Shown here in pieces: positions 21,973 through 33,178 of a stretch of DNA of 64,000 nucleotides. The DNA is taken from the NCBI GenBank assembly GCA_029641185.1, contig JAPWGK010000012.1, positions 1,054,001 to 1,118,000 on the forward strand, written 5' to 3'. The notes below the pieces were generated by a model, which saw only the letters and a list, made by a program, of their open reading frames with translations, did not search any database and had not been told where the DNA came from. Positions within the stretch are counted from its first letter, which is position 1, and every line of letters begins with the position of its first letter. The translations under genes and the position numbers were made by a program. The stretch comes from Pseudofabraea citricarpa. Taxonomy: Eukaryota; Ascomycota; Leotiomycetes; Helotiales; Dermateaceae.

Positions 21973-24900
21973 TCATCGCATATTCCCTTTTGTAATGTTG
22001 TCAAGATAATTAAGAAGGAACCCTTTATCAGCAGGTGATATAGGGGCTTGACTCCCACGTCGGGATCCACTGGCACCTGAAACCAGACTTCCTACTCGAG
22101 ATCTTGAAGTCGGATCGATGACAGTGTCGAGTGGTGATAATCCAGATAATCCATCCTTCGATTGGGTTCGAAGTAACGGATTGACGGCTGAAGGCGGCCT
22201 TCCAAATAATGAAAGCAGTTTCTGTGTTTGTTCACCCGGAATAGCTGGTTGGTTGGTTTCTGGCTTTGCTACATGCGAAACAGAGCCAGTCGGGGATGCG
22301 GTTATAGGCCCTTGACCAAACATGGACAAGAGAGCCTGCTTATTACCAGCGGATGGAGTAATTGTCGGAGATGACACAGACAAAGTTGAGGATCTGGACG
22401 GAATATGTCCAGAAGCCTCGGATACGAAAGATGCGCTAGGCTGTGGTCGCTTGAGTATCTGAGGCTGGAACGGTTTCTCAGGTGACTTCTGAACTGGCTG
22501 CTTCTTCGCTGACTTCTTGTTGGGAGCATTAGCTCCTGCTTTGCGACCCACAGTGCGGGCATTTTGATGATCAACGGTAGTTTTGGTTCTTTCACTTCTC
22601 TCCTCTGTATGCAAGGTTTGCGACTGCGCTGGTCGAGCAAGAATGCTTGTAGCACGGAAGGGCAAGCTGACTTCTGGGTTCATTTCTGGCAATTCCGCAC
22701 CGAGCTCATTTTGAACTGCTGATTTGTCGATGGACTGTGAAGAAAAAAGAGTTGCCTTGGTAAGAGGTTCTACGGCAGAAAGCTCTACTGCTGAAGGTAC
22801 CAGTGAGGCCGGCAATGCTGAGGCCGCCATAGATGAAGCCGCATGAGGTGCTACAGGTACTGAAGGCTGAGCATTTGGACTCTTGAATAACCCAAGTAAG
22901 GTTGATCTTTGTGCATCGCTCGGAATTGGTGCGCTGTTCTGAGCATTTGAACCATTGAACAAATCAAGTAGTGTTGCTTTTGGTGTCTCATTTTTTACTG
23001 GCATAGCAGCTGCGGTTGAGGGACTTTTGAACATTTCCAACAAGGTAGATTGGTGCGTTGTACCGATGGTGGGCCTCGACATGGACTCTTGGGTGTTAGA
23101 AGTACCGAAAGGTATGGGCTTGCTCATGGTCTGTGCGGGTTCGGCATGGAGTTCCTGCGGCTGCGGTTGGGATCGCATCGGCTCAATAGGTTCTTGTGCA
23201 TATCTTTGTATAGGAAGGCCATCAGTGTTTGTGTGATCTTCATTTGCTTGGTCCCGATTCTTGAAAGCATTAAGAAGTGCCAATGAGTGGCTCGTCAACT
23301 TTGGCGACAAATTGGTTGTAGGTGCAACCATTGGTGCGTGAAGCCCAGGAAATTGAGGGTTGTGGGCGGATGGATAACCTATAGGCTGCGAGACAGGTAT
23401 TGCGTGTTGTTGTACCGATTGTGGTAGTGAGGGACTATGGATTGCCCCTCCTGTGAAAACAGCCTTTTGGACAGTGGGTGGAAGTGGCTGTGGGTGGATC
23501 AGATGAGGTTGATAAGGATGCGGGCGTTGTTGAGGCGGAGGCGGAGGATGAGTCTGTGATTGATGTGCTTGATGTCCTTGAAGGCTAGTTTGCACATGGC
23601 TATGCTGGAAGGTTTGGAAATTTGGAAGATAGTTGTTAGGCGGCTGATGAGAGAAGTGTTGATTCGTTTGCATATTGGGATGTACTGGAAATGTTGGAGG
23701 AGGTGGCATGTGTGAGTATTGTGGGGGTCGAGGATGCTGATGGTGAGGTGTTTTAGGAATAGGAGCTTGTGTGTAGGTCAAGTCTAAAGGTGTATGTGGT
23801 GGTGCCTTTGAGGCATCAGGCTGGTTTTTGCCATGAAGCAGAGCAAGCAAAGCTTCTCCGGCCGGCTTAACTACTGGCGATGAAATCCTACTCATCACGC
23901 CCTCCTGTAAACCTTGTGTTGGTGCTTGAACCTTCAACAATTGACTAAGTGCTGCTTCTGTTCCTTCATACGAACTGAAATCTGGTCGATCACCAGTATT
24001 GTACTTGGGCATCCGGGTATTTGAGTCCGTAAACTGCTCTTCCTCCGTGCATGTCTCATCAATGGCAGGCCCCTTGCCATGGTATTGATTGCTCTTGGAA
24101 CTTTTAGCGTCTCTCCGCCGTTGAATCGAAATAAATCGCTTTAGTGACCCAAGAAAGGGCGCGACCATGAAAAACTTATTAGCGTTCACTGCAATCTCGT
24201 CCTGGTTGCGATTATTTTTGCTTTTCCCCCACCCAGGAAGATCAGATAGTTTCCACCACTGAATCTTGCTAATCTCTTGGCGAGTCTGTGGTTCAAAGAA
24301 AGTCTCCATAGGCACATCTCGGATGTAATAGAATCCTATCGTTTGGTCTTTCAGAGGGATTTCTTGGAAATGCATCCGGTCAGGGTCATCAGTGAGACCA
24401 GCTGCCCGAATGTCATAACCTGTCTCCTCTTTCACCTCTCTGACAGCGCAATCCAGGTCATCCTCGTTGTGATTGATTTTCCCCCTGGGAAAACTCCATC
24501 CTGCACTTTTCTTCCAGCCCTTGACGAGTATTGCCGAGTCCATGGCCTCATTAAGCATGACCGCTCCCCTCACCGGTATTCTCTTCTTGTAGCTCATGAA
24601 CTCCTCAAATGCCGTGATAGACTTCTGATGGGAGAAGACTGATAGCAGGGGGCAATGAGCAAATATCTTGACACAGAATGTCCGCAAAGTCATCGGGGGT
24701 AGAGTCGCATCGAGCGGTCGGATGAAGTCCTCGTAATACCATTGTGCCTCCTCGACATGAAAACATATTCGCTCCACCGACAAGAGATCGGTCTCAGGTA
24801 GGTTTACTATGAACCGCGCACACAGGTCGTCCAGCCCTGGGAGGATGATTAGCGAAGTGGTTCATAGGCAGACGAGGCTGCGGGAGTCAGAGCTCGCCAT

Positions 24901-24986
24901 GACCCGCGTCGCACAGATTTGCGATGTCTGCTGGAGATGGGTCACTCCTACTCACAATCTTCTAGCTGCATTCTTGTCTCTGTCAT
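21973..24986 (-). CDS. dcp2: mRNA decapping enzyme Dcp2
   Basis: Exons 24986..24956 and 24836..21973 (intron starts GTGAGT) give about 964 residues. Splicing creates LEDWLDDLCARF, the start of the all-helical N-terminal regulatory domain that binds Dcp1, and VERICFHVEEAQWYYEDF follows. The Nudix box is GKINHNEDDLDCAVREVKEETGYD (about residues 129-152), with the metal-binding Glu residues in REVKEE. Box B follows near WWKLSDLPGW. Dcp2 hydrolyses the m7G cap and commits mRNA to 5'-3' decay in P-bodies. From about residue 280 to the end the protein is disordered, rich in Pro, Gln, His and Ser, and dotted with short leucine motifs (LLALLHG, ALLNAF, LLEMFKSP, LLDLF, LLGLFKSP, LLSMF, LLSLFG) that resemble the Edc3/Pat1-binding helical leucine motifs. 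Confidence 0.96.
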
Positions 24987-26192
24987 GATGCCTTCGTCGT
25001 GGTAGCATATCCACGGCCGGGCTGGCGGAATATGAGATGGGGAAGCGCAAGACGCGTTTAGTGTTGGAGCTATAGCTCAGCGGACCAAGCTTAGACCTAA
25101 AAGCGCTGGAGATGCACAGCCGCGGCGGTAAAAGAGAAACAAGAAGGAGGCGTTTCGAAACGTTGGGACGTGTAGGGTGGGTGACTGGGTGTGTGGTGCT
25201 TATGAGGCGAGAGAGGGAGATGCCATCTGATGGATGGATTGATGGATAGGTGGATGGCAAAGGCTGGTTGGTAGGGTACAGTAGCTTGGTTGGGTGTGCT
25301 GGGACCGCAGGCTGGTAACTGAACTGGTACGTGGCTGGTTATCAGTTTCTGTTCAGTTTCCTGTGTACTGTGTACCGTACAACAGGCTCTAGCGCGGTTC
25401 GCGAGGTGGCCGAACAAATGCCAGATGCTGTCGGCTTTGTTCTCGTGCTTCTCGTGCTTGTCGTGTTCCTCGTGGCTGTGAAGACATGCACAAAGGTGAG
25501 TGGTGCAGTGGGCAGGAAAACTGGATAAGAGAGTTTTGCAGGTACTCAAGAGAACTGGAAACGCATGATCTTGGATGCCAGTAGTAAGGTAAGCTCTGTC
25601 CTGTCTCCGTGCCCTCAAATGCCGACGTCGACCGCAGGATGGAGAAGCTTCTGAAGATCTGGACCCGGATGTGGCTACAAGTGGCTACAAGTGGCTACAA
25701 GTGGCTGTGTATCTGTGGCAAGAGCACTGTGTGGAACAATGTAATGTGTCGAGGGGGCTGAGCGGTGAATGTGAAGTGTGAATGTGCTTGAGGCGCGGTG
25801 ACGTATTGAGTTCAGGGTCACAATCTCCAAAACTTGAATGCGGTATTAAAAAGATGTGCACCATGACAATCATGCAGACTCAACCAAGCTTTTGCGCCAA
25901 CGGTGGAACTCTTCTTAAAAAGGCCCCTCGACCAGATCGTGGCCTGGATTTCGAACCACATTTCCAGCGTCAAGATTCAAGAATAGCTACAGCACAATAG
26001 CGCTTCCTGAAACAATCGACAAAGAAACATCCACCAACCAAGTCAACGTGCAACGCAGGACACAAAGCAGTATTTCAGATTTCTTCAGGGGCTGGCTCTT
26101 TGTGTGATCACTACTTAAACAGCTCCGCGGATTCACCTCCCATCGTACATACACTGCAGCATCTTGCGCAATCTTCCTGAAAGACAGCAACT
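24987..26192. other. 1.2-kb divergent intergenic spacer
   Basis: Between divergent DCP2 and DUF4112 genes. It holds GATGGAT-like short repeats at 25222-25256 and three copies of the decamer GTGGCTACAA at 25671-25700. Open frames on both strands are His/Ser/Pro low-complexity and overlapping, so I do not call a gene. Confidence 0.5.
25671..25703. repeat. Three-copy GTGGCTACAA repeat
   Basis: Three direct decamer copies followed by a partial GTGGCT. It lies in the spacer between DCP2 and the DUF4112 gene; function unknown. Confidence 0.8.
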
Positions 26193-27152
26193 ATGGCTTC
26201 CCTTCTCGCCAAATACATATCCAAGCGCATCTTGGGAGAGACTCTGGAGAACAACTTCGGCAAAGACGATCCTTACTTTGAGACCGTGCCTGCGAGCAGA
26301 CTAGATGGCACACCCCATCCGACGAAGACCAAGAAGGTCCGCAAGGCCAATCCTCCGGGGATCAGCGAGCACGATGCCAAAGTACTTACCAAGGTCAAAC
26401 GGCGAGCATATCGACTTGATATGAGTTTGTTCAGCTGCTTTGGTGTTCGCTTTGGGTGGAGTAGTGTGATTGGAATAGTCCCTGGGTAAGTTCAATCAAG
26501 CAGAGCAATCTGGATCTGGCTAACTCTTGCGCTTAGTATCGGTGATGTTCTCGATGCCTTCATGGCGCTGATGGTCTTTCGATCATGCCAGAAGGTCGAA
26601 GGTGGCCTACCCAACGACGTGAAATCGAAGATGTTTTTCAATATCATAGTGGACTTTGCTGTTGGACTGGTACCTTTCTTGGGAGATATCGCAGATGCTC
26701 TATTCCGCGCGAACACGAAGAATGCAGTTGTGCTCGAGGACTATCTTCGCAAGAAGGGAGCTAAGAATCTGAAAGCACATGGCCAGAGTGTTCCTGCGAT
26801 TGACCCTACAGACCCTGACGAATACGACCGACAAGAAGCGGAGCAGGCTGGTCCTCCTCCTCGATACACGACTGCACCGCCGTCGCGATCTGGCACACAA
26901 CGTCAACACAATGGCCACGGTTCATCTCATCGAGCCCCCGCGCAGGAAGAGTCTCGAGGTGGCGGAGGGTGGTTCAGTGGTTTTGGAAGCAAGACCAAAC
27001 AGCCTGACATCGAGCGTGGCGAAAGACACGAGCGTGATGAAAGACATGAACGCACGGATAGACGCGAACGTAGCGACAGACCCGAGGGTACAAGAGTAAC
27101 AGATGATACTCCTCGCAGACAGAAGTCTACCCTCCAAAAGAGCCGCAGATGA
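26193..27152 (+). CDS. DUF4112 membrane protein with charged tail
   Basis: Exons 26193..26485 and 26537..27152 encode 302 residues; splicing rebuilds PGIGDVLDA. The DUF4112 core (about residues 70-170) has two hydrophobic segments, each followed by a conserved Pro-Gly/Gly-Asp element: GIVPGIGDVLDAF and LVPFLGDIADALFRAN, typical of the family, so two membrane or re-entrant helices are likely. The C-terminal 120 residues are disordered and rich in Arg, His, Glu and Asp, with ERGERHERDERHER-type repeats. The molecular function of DUF4112 is not known. Start is the first ATG. Divergent from DCP2. Confidence 0.85.
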
Positions 27153-27799
27153 ATTTCACTGAAAGGAGTGAAGCACGATGTTACGACAAAGGGGGTTGTT
27201 TCTGTTTTAATTTGTTCTGTTAGCCAGCCATTTGGGCTATGTATGTTTAATTCAGCGAAGACTACCCGCACAGCTAGATACCAGTTTGTAAGAAATACCA
27301 GAGATGTGTCAATTTTGCCAATTAAGGCAAATCCAACAAGTTCGTTCGTTCCTATGTGATATTTGGTTGATTGGATCAGGATATACAAGCTCTGTGTACT
27401 TCTGAATAATTGTAGTGATTCATATTTACTTTGGCCTTCAGCCATCAAACTTTGACATTGGCTATTGCTTAAGCACCTGTTCAATCTCTAGCAACAAAGA
27501 AGTCGAGAAATAAAAGTTCGAGAACAGGAGATTGGTTAACATGTAGTACGTTATTCCTTGGGCTATTTTGGCAGTTGCTGTAGGTCGTGTTTTTATATCT
27601 ATTAAGAATATATTAGCCATCGAGAATTATCCTATTTCTTTCTCAACTCAGCTCTTCGAATACTTGCTGGGATAAGAATTGTGTGGGGGGAAAACAGTTA
27701 TAGTATATAGTACAAAGAGATCCTTTTGCTATCTCGTGGGTTCTTATAACCGGATCTGGAAATTCTCTTAACAAAGATATAAAGACACTTTAACTTTGC
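27153..27799. other. Tandem intergenic spacer
   Basis: 647 bp, A/T-rich, with no supported gene or repeat. It contains the promoter of the downstream uncharacterised gene. Confidence 0.5.
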
Positions 27800-30258
27800 A
27801 TGTCTTCGAAGAAACACTTAGTAGCTTTGAGACGAAACTTGAACCTCGCGGAACAATTTTTATGGGAAATGGAACAAACACCACTGACGCGATATGCAGA
27901 AACATGGGGCATCCATCGCTATCCACCGCCCGGGTTTCCGCATCATAAATCAGGATTGTCTCCACTAGGATGGCAGGTTCCAACTGCACCTGAGAATTAC
28001 TGGCGAGAACCACTAGAGAGCTATCAACGCTCCTTTCTAAAAGGATTCACAACACAGGAACTGATAGATATAGATGCCCACAGCACTCGACAACTAGCCG
28101 ACTACAATCTCAGCGACAAAGTTCATCCCGTATTCAGGCCAGAGAACTGGATAAAGAGCCAAGCGGATAACTATAAACAATGGCCACTTGCACCTTTGCA
28201 ACGCTGGGGTCCCGGTTTCTGGACTGCAGACAATCCAGTGATAAGGCCGCACTTGAGCCAGGTCATTAGCTTAGCAACACGTCTCCTGGACGAAGTTTCG
28301 CGGAATGAATGGGTGAGTAGTTGAGACCTTGAGAATATTGAGGAGTCTGATGAGATTGTAGTTTGATTCGCTCTCAGGTGGGCAATTGCCAATCAATCCT
28401 GAGAGATTCTGGGAACACGGCATGACGGAAGCCGAATTACAAAATTCGCGAGACCTCTTTAGGCAAATCAGGCCCTCTGGACGGCCAAGAACCGACGCCG
28501 TGGACCCAAGAATCACTACAAGATTAGAATCCAGCATTAAATTTTTCATCGTGTCAAGCACTGTGAATAATAACCAGTATAACAACTTCTATGGAATTAC
28601 CTTTCACGATGATCCAAGTGGCATCTTATTTGTCGGTATATCTTACCAGATACTTGAGCCTCTGCTTGATGATGACCTGGAACCACAATTGTACTATAAC
28701 CATTTGGTTTTTGCGGCAAACACATTATTGCATGAAACAATGGTTTGTTTGGATATCCTGGACCAGACCTGGAACTTGCTGATCTGTCTCTAGCATGCTT
28801 ATTACCAAGCTTATTGTAGGAGTTTGTATCCACCAGAAGAAATTCTTAAGAGATTGGCATCACAACAGGAAGGGCCGAGCGGTTTCTTTCTTGAGCCCTT
28901 CTATGATCTTGAAACGCTTGCAGAAATCGGACATTCTGCCACTAAAGCCGTGTGTATAAATCTCAGTGCTTTTTTCTTCTAAAGATCCGTACTAACCTGT
29001 TGTGCAGTTGTTCGGTGGTGATATAGCCGGTGCAGATATGCCCTCGCCGTGGCTTGGGTTGTTTGTCCAGAGCTGGCCGACAAAACACCATGCCCGTATA
29101 TTTACTTCGAACCCAGCGATATTAAATTTGATAGACTATGGGCTTAAGGAACCTGAGCTGCCGGACATACTGTATAACTACCCAATCCCTTCGGGGTATC
29201 TAGAAGACATCCTCTCAGATGATTTCTGGACGATAAGAGTGGCCCAATATGGGATAGATGCTTTACGTCCTCGTGCGCTAGCAGTTTCTACCCTTACATG
29301 GCCTGTGATGGATAAATACAGAAAGCTCCATCGGGATGAAGAACGAGTCGCCCTCGAGGCATTTTTTACAAGCAGAGTTCCCATGCCATTACTTGCTATG
29401 TCACCTTCTGAAAGGCGAGCCTATGCACGGGATTCCCACGTTAAGAAATATAAAGATTTCATCCAGCAACAGAATACAATTGTCGAACATATCAGATTCG
29501 AACTCGAATTGATAATGCGAGGCAATACCCAGACGCCGGGACCAAATTATTTCCCCGGTTCGTCCATGGAAGCACTAGCTTGCATAGATGGCCACTTTCA
29601 GAGACTGGTAGCCTTACATAGACTCTCGTATACCGAGTTTGTAGATTTGCCGCCAAATGCAGCTGCAGCTGGTTTCGATCCTAACAATGTACGGATCGAC
29701 TTAGAGCACTTCAACCTGTCTCTGCGCCGCTTTTGCCAGAACATGAAAGGACTGGTATTGAATCCCAAAGTATTCAGCACATGGAACGCCTACCTCAACG
29801 ATATTGAGGCCCTCGGAAACCGGATCAAGCAGCCCGCGTTCATCGAGGACCTGAATGAAGTCGAGGTCCAAGAAGAGCAAGACTTCAGCGACGCATGTGA
29901 TCTCTTCGATAAAGATATAGCACAGTGCGAGAAGCTCTGCACGAGGCTAGTGGACAATCTTGGCTGTCATCCACTAGTACGAGCTCGAGCGAAGGTCGTG
30001 TTGGGCTGCAGTCCTTCCAAGACGACAAGTGAACGCAGATTAGAGCTGTTGATGGGTCATTTTCAACTTTCGAATCTGAAGACGCAGATCCCGGCTCTGC
30101 CACAGGCGAAGATGAGGTCCGTTGACTACTGGCTTAACGTAGCGGACAGGGAAATCGACAGATGTAATCAGACACTGGGGAGCGCGACATCGAGGCTAGA
30201 AACAGGCGAGGGCGATTCGAGTCAAGGTGTTGGCTTTAGCAGCGTGGGGGGGAAATAA
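27800..30258 (+). CDS. Uncharacterised fungal protein with zincin-like HExxH motif
   Basis: Four exons (27800..28312, 28362..28742, 28794..28949, 29008..30258) give about 766 residues. I do not recognise a named family. The join of exons 2 and 3 creates H-E-T-M-H (residues 295-299) in the context NTLLHETMHAYYQAY; 43 residues downstream comes LETLAEIGHS (Glu342), and exon 4 opens with LFGGD. Such an order, HExxH in a helix followed by a distal Glu and then FGG, is what I associate with a gluzincin-type catalytic core seen in fungal hypothetical proteins. Aromatic-rich N-terminal text (PPPGFP, GWQVP) looks non-globular. The C-terminal 400 residues are helical without a recognised domain. No signal peptide or TM is seen. 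Protease activity is inference. Confidence 0.7.
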
Positions 30259-30802
30259 TATGATGTAATTATTGCTTGTAATTACTGCTACCATTTTAGT
30301 TTAGCTTATGTATTCTGATAGATAGAAATTACCTTGGTAGCCTCCAATGAAGTGGTGGTTCAAAATCACCTGTGGACCTCAGAAGGACAGTTGACTTCAT
30401 CTCCTGCATTCTTGTATTTCTGACTTTCTGACATAAGCCCCTGAAATCCTACATTTATGATGCTTGAGAATATGAAACATTAATTACTTGCTGAGAATGA
30501 TACTTCATTGAAGCGGTACGACTTCGATGGCAGCCAGCCAGCCAGTACTGTTTTACTCTAGGAGGGAAAACAATAGGAGAATAATGCCCCTTTACGATCA
30601 TCCTTTGTTCTTGTCGCTTGTTGAGAATCGATAGAACCAACCAATGAGACATGGCGCAGTACGGGCCCCGCTGAGAAATCACATGATCTGCAATTTGCAA
30701 ATGTGCAAACGAGGCAAACTCCCCGCTAGTTTAGCGCGGTCTAGAAATTATATAAACCCGGCCACGCTCTCCCAATCTCTTCTTTCTTCTTCATCTTAGT
30801 GC
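30259..30802. other. Intergenic spacer
   Basis: 544 bp, mostly A/T-rich. TATATAAA at 30749-30756 is a good TATA candidate for a transcript starting near 30780. A short CAGC run is at 30531-30544. No gene seen in this part. Confidence 0.45.
30749..30756 (+). promoter_or_regulatory. Candidate TATA box
   Basis: TATATAAA followed by a CT-rich stretch (30768-30795) and then ATG at 30803. It could drive the small ORF at 30803 or a long leader of the reductase gene at 31304. Confidence 0.45.
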
Positions 30803-31069
30803 ATGGGTAAGCAACACCACCCCAACGTTCCCACATTGACAATTTACTGATTCTCCCCAGGTTTTACGCATAACAGTGAAGAGAAATCTGAGTTTGCGTT
30901 TTTGCTAGTTGAAAACTACACACATGACCACTCTTCTTTCGTCTTCGGACTGGGAAGGAATCTTTGGAACGCAACTTCTCATAAGAGAAAACCCTTTTTC
31001 ATTGCGCATGGTCTATGGACTGTCGTGAAGAAGAAGAAGAAGAAGAAGAAGATGCAAGCTTGGGAATGA
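30803..31069 (+). CDS. Possible small spliced ORF (70 aa) or spliced uORF
   Basis: ATGG at 30803-30806 is followed by GTAAGC and an acceptor CCCCAG at 30860. Joining to 30861..31069 gives an uninterrupted 70-codon frame beginning MGFTHNSEEK, with a poly-Lys run of eight from a GAA/AAG repeat and ending AWE. A TATA box and a CT-rich leader lie directly upstream. No domain is recognised. Because the reductase ATG is only 235 bp downstream, this may equally be the spliced 5' leader of that gene with an upstream ORF. Confidence is low. Confidence 0.3.
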
Positions 31070-31303
31070 ATTGGACCTCGCGATTGCAGAAGATGCCTAT
31101 GAACATGATGCCAATCTCATATGTAAACAAAAAATTGAATTGGGTGAATGAAACGCGTCGGAATCAGACGCAACGCGTACTGAGCTGGTGGAGATGCTGC
31201 AGCACTGGAAGATGCCGCATGACATAATCCCACATCAAGCTTTGTGTAAGTAGAAGCACGTCTGGCAGACTTACCATCTCCATCACACACTCCGTACTCA
31301 GCT

Positions 31304-32427
31304 ATGGCAAAATCAGCGCTCATCACCGGTGCCACTGGTCTGCTTGGAAGGCAAGTCGTGAAAGCATTTGAGAGAGAGGACTGGAATGCTGTTGGCACTG
31401 GCTTCACGCGCGCACAGCCGCCAGCAATCTTAAAGGTTGACCTTGGCTCTGCAGCAGAAGTCTCCAAGGCTCTGGACGAGGTCAAGTACGCTTTCTACAC
31501 GTCCCTACATGATCTAGAAAGGCAGAGCTGACAAGCAAAAGACCTCAAGTCGTGGTTCATTGTACGCCTACTCTCCGTTCTGTGAGCACTCTTGTTGTGA
31601 CGCTGATCTTCTACAGGCGCTGCAAATCGATTCCCAGACAAATGTGACTCCGACCCTGAAGGCACCCGCGCTTTGAATATTGCTGCCTCTGGAGCCCTGG
31701 CACGTCTTTGCGCCTCGCAGGGAATCTTTCTTATCTACATCTCAACAGATTACGTCTTTCCAGGCACCGAGGGGGATGCACCATACGAAGCCCACCATGC
31801 GCCGAAACCACCAAACCTCTACGGAGAAACAAAGCTTGAAGGAGAGAAAGCTGTGCTGGCAGAATATGAGAAGGCTGGAAAACAAGGACTGGGTGTGGTG
31901 CTGAGAGTGCCTGTCCTCTATGGCGAGGCTCAAAGCCCACAGGAGAGCGCAGTAAATGTCTTGATGGATGCTGTCTGGAAAGCTCAAGACAAAGGTGCAG
32001 ACGTCAAGATGGATCATTGGGCCCTCCGATACCCAACCAATACTGAGGATGTAGGAAGAGTATGCCAAGGTTAGTCATTTCCCCATATGCTAATCCTTCA
32101 GGCTATCTAATGCTAATACTGCAACTCCCAGATATCGCAGCGAAGTACCTTTCCACCGAGGACAAATCTTCCCTCCCAAAGATCCTACAATTCTCGTCCG
32201 AAGACAAATTCACAAAATATGAGATCTGCGAGTTGTTTGCAGAGATTATGGGATTGCCATTGGATGGCATGATTGCGAACACGCAAGGCAATGACCCGAA
32301 TGCGTCAGTGCAGAGACCATATGACTGCCATCTCTCGAGCCAGGCATTGAAGGATCTAGGCATTGGTGTTCATACAATGGATTTCAAGGGATGGTGGAAG
32401 CGGGAGGCACGAGCTTATAGGAAGTAG
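31304..32427 (+). CDS. NAD(P)-dependent RmlD-like reductase, MAT2B-type
   Basis: Extended short-chain dehydrogenase/reductase of about 316 residues, similar to dTDP-4-dehydrorhamnose reductase and to the regulatory beta subunit of methionine adenosyltransferase (MAT2B). Exons 31304..31485, 31542..31561, 31617..32069 and 32132..32427. Exon 2 is only 20 nt, but it rebuilds KPQVVVHCAANR, a conserved block. Glycine motif GATGLLGR lies at residues 9-16; the ISTDYVFPG block and active-site Y-x-x-x-K in LYGETK follow. C-terminal substrate-binding region ends WWKREARAY. Whether it binds a sugar nucleotide or regulates S-adenosylmethionine synthesis cannot be decided from sequence. Confidence 0.88.
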
Positions 32428-33178
32428 AAATGCGGAATATTATGGCTTCACACATGGCAGACATATCACAAGACTGGCCAATGAACGAACACATAAATAA
32501 GACACTGTGGCCGAATGCATGCACGATCAAGGTTTTCGAACATGTGAATATGTATTGAGGCTGAGTTGGCCAGATTAGATGGATGGGGTACAGTAGAAAA
32601 GCTCCGAGATGCATACTTTTGTCGATCCGGCACGAGCCTATTCTAGAGGCTCAGCTGTACCGGAGAAAGAGAGACATGAAGCATTTGAGATGCTCTCATG
32701 ATTTGTTCTCCTATTGAGGGGTTGTCTCTTGCTTGGATCATGTTTAATGAGATGTCCAGATAGCGCTGACCCAGAGTGACATTGAAGCTCAAAGCTCAGG
32801 ATGCAGATCTTGGAAAACGAGCGAGCACAAAGGGACCATGTGATTAGAATGCAAACAATTACCCCATATCGAGACCGGCTAGAAGTTAAAAGGCTGGCCA
32901 AACCTTATCAATTGGTCGAGAAGACATGAAGATGAATCCAATGCAAGGCTGAGCCCCAGATCCGGGAGATTCTCATTCTCGAACGCGCTAAGAATCTAAT
33001 TTAAGATTACACAATACGAGTCACGATGCACCTTTCTCCCCCTCATTCGCATATTGCCTGTCATTGCGTAAACAAGGGGAAACAGAGTACTCCGTAAATA
33101 TCATGAACAGACTTGCTACGACAGCGACAACACATCAGCACCGAACTACGCTTCACGCGTCGTAGACATATCCCCAAG
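32428..33178. other. Tandem intergenic spacer
   Basis: 751 bp. It contains the 3' end of the reductase and the promoter of the RA-PH gene. No supported gene or repeat. Confidence 0.5.

Noticed and set aside
25930..25960. GGTTCGAAATCC on the minus strand resembling a tRNA B box
   Set aside because: It has an extra base against the consensus, the T stem does not pair and no A box lies upstream.
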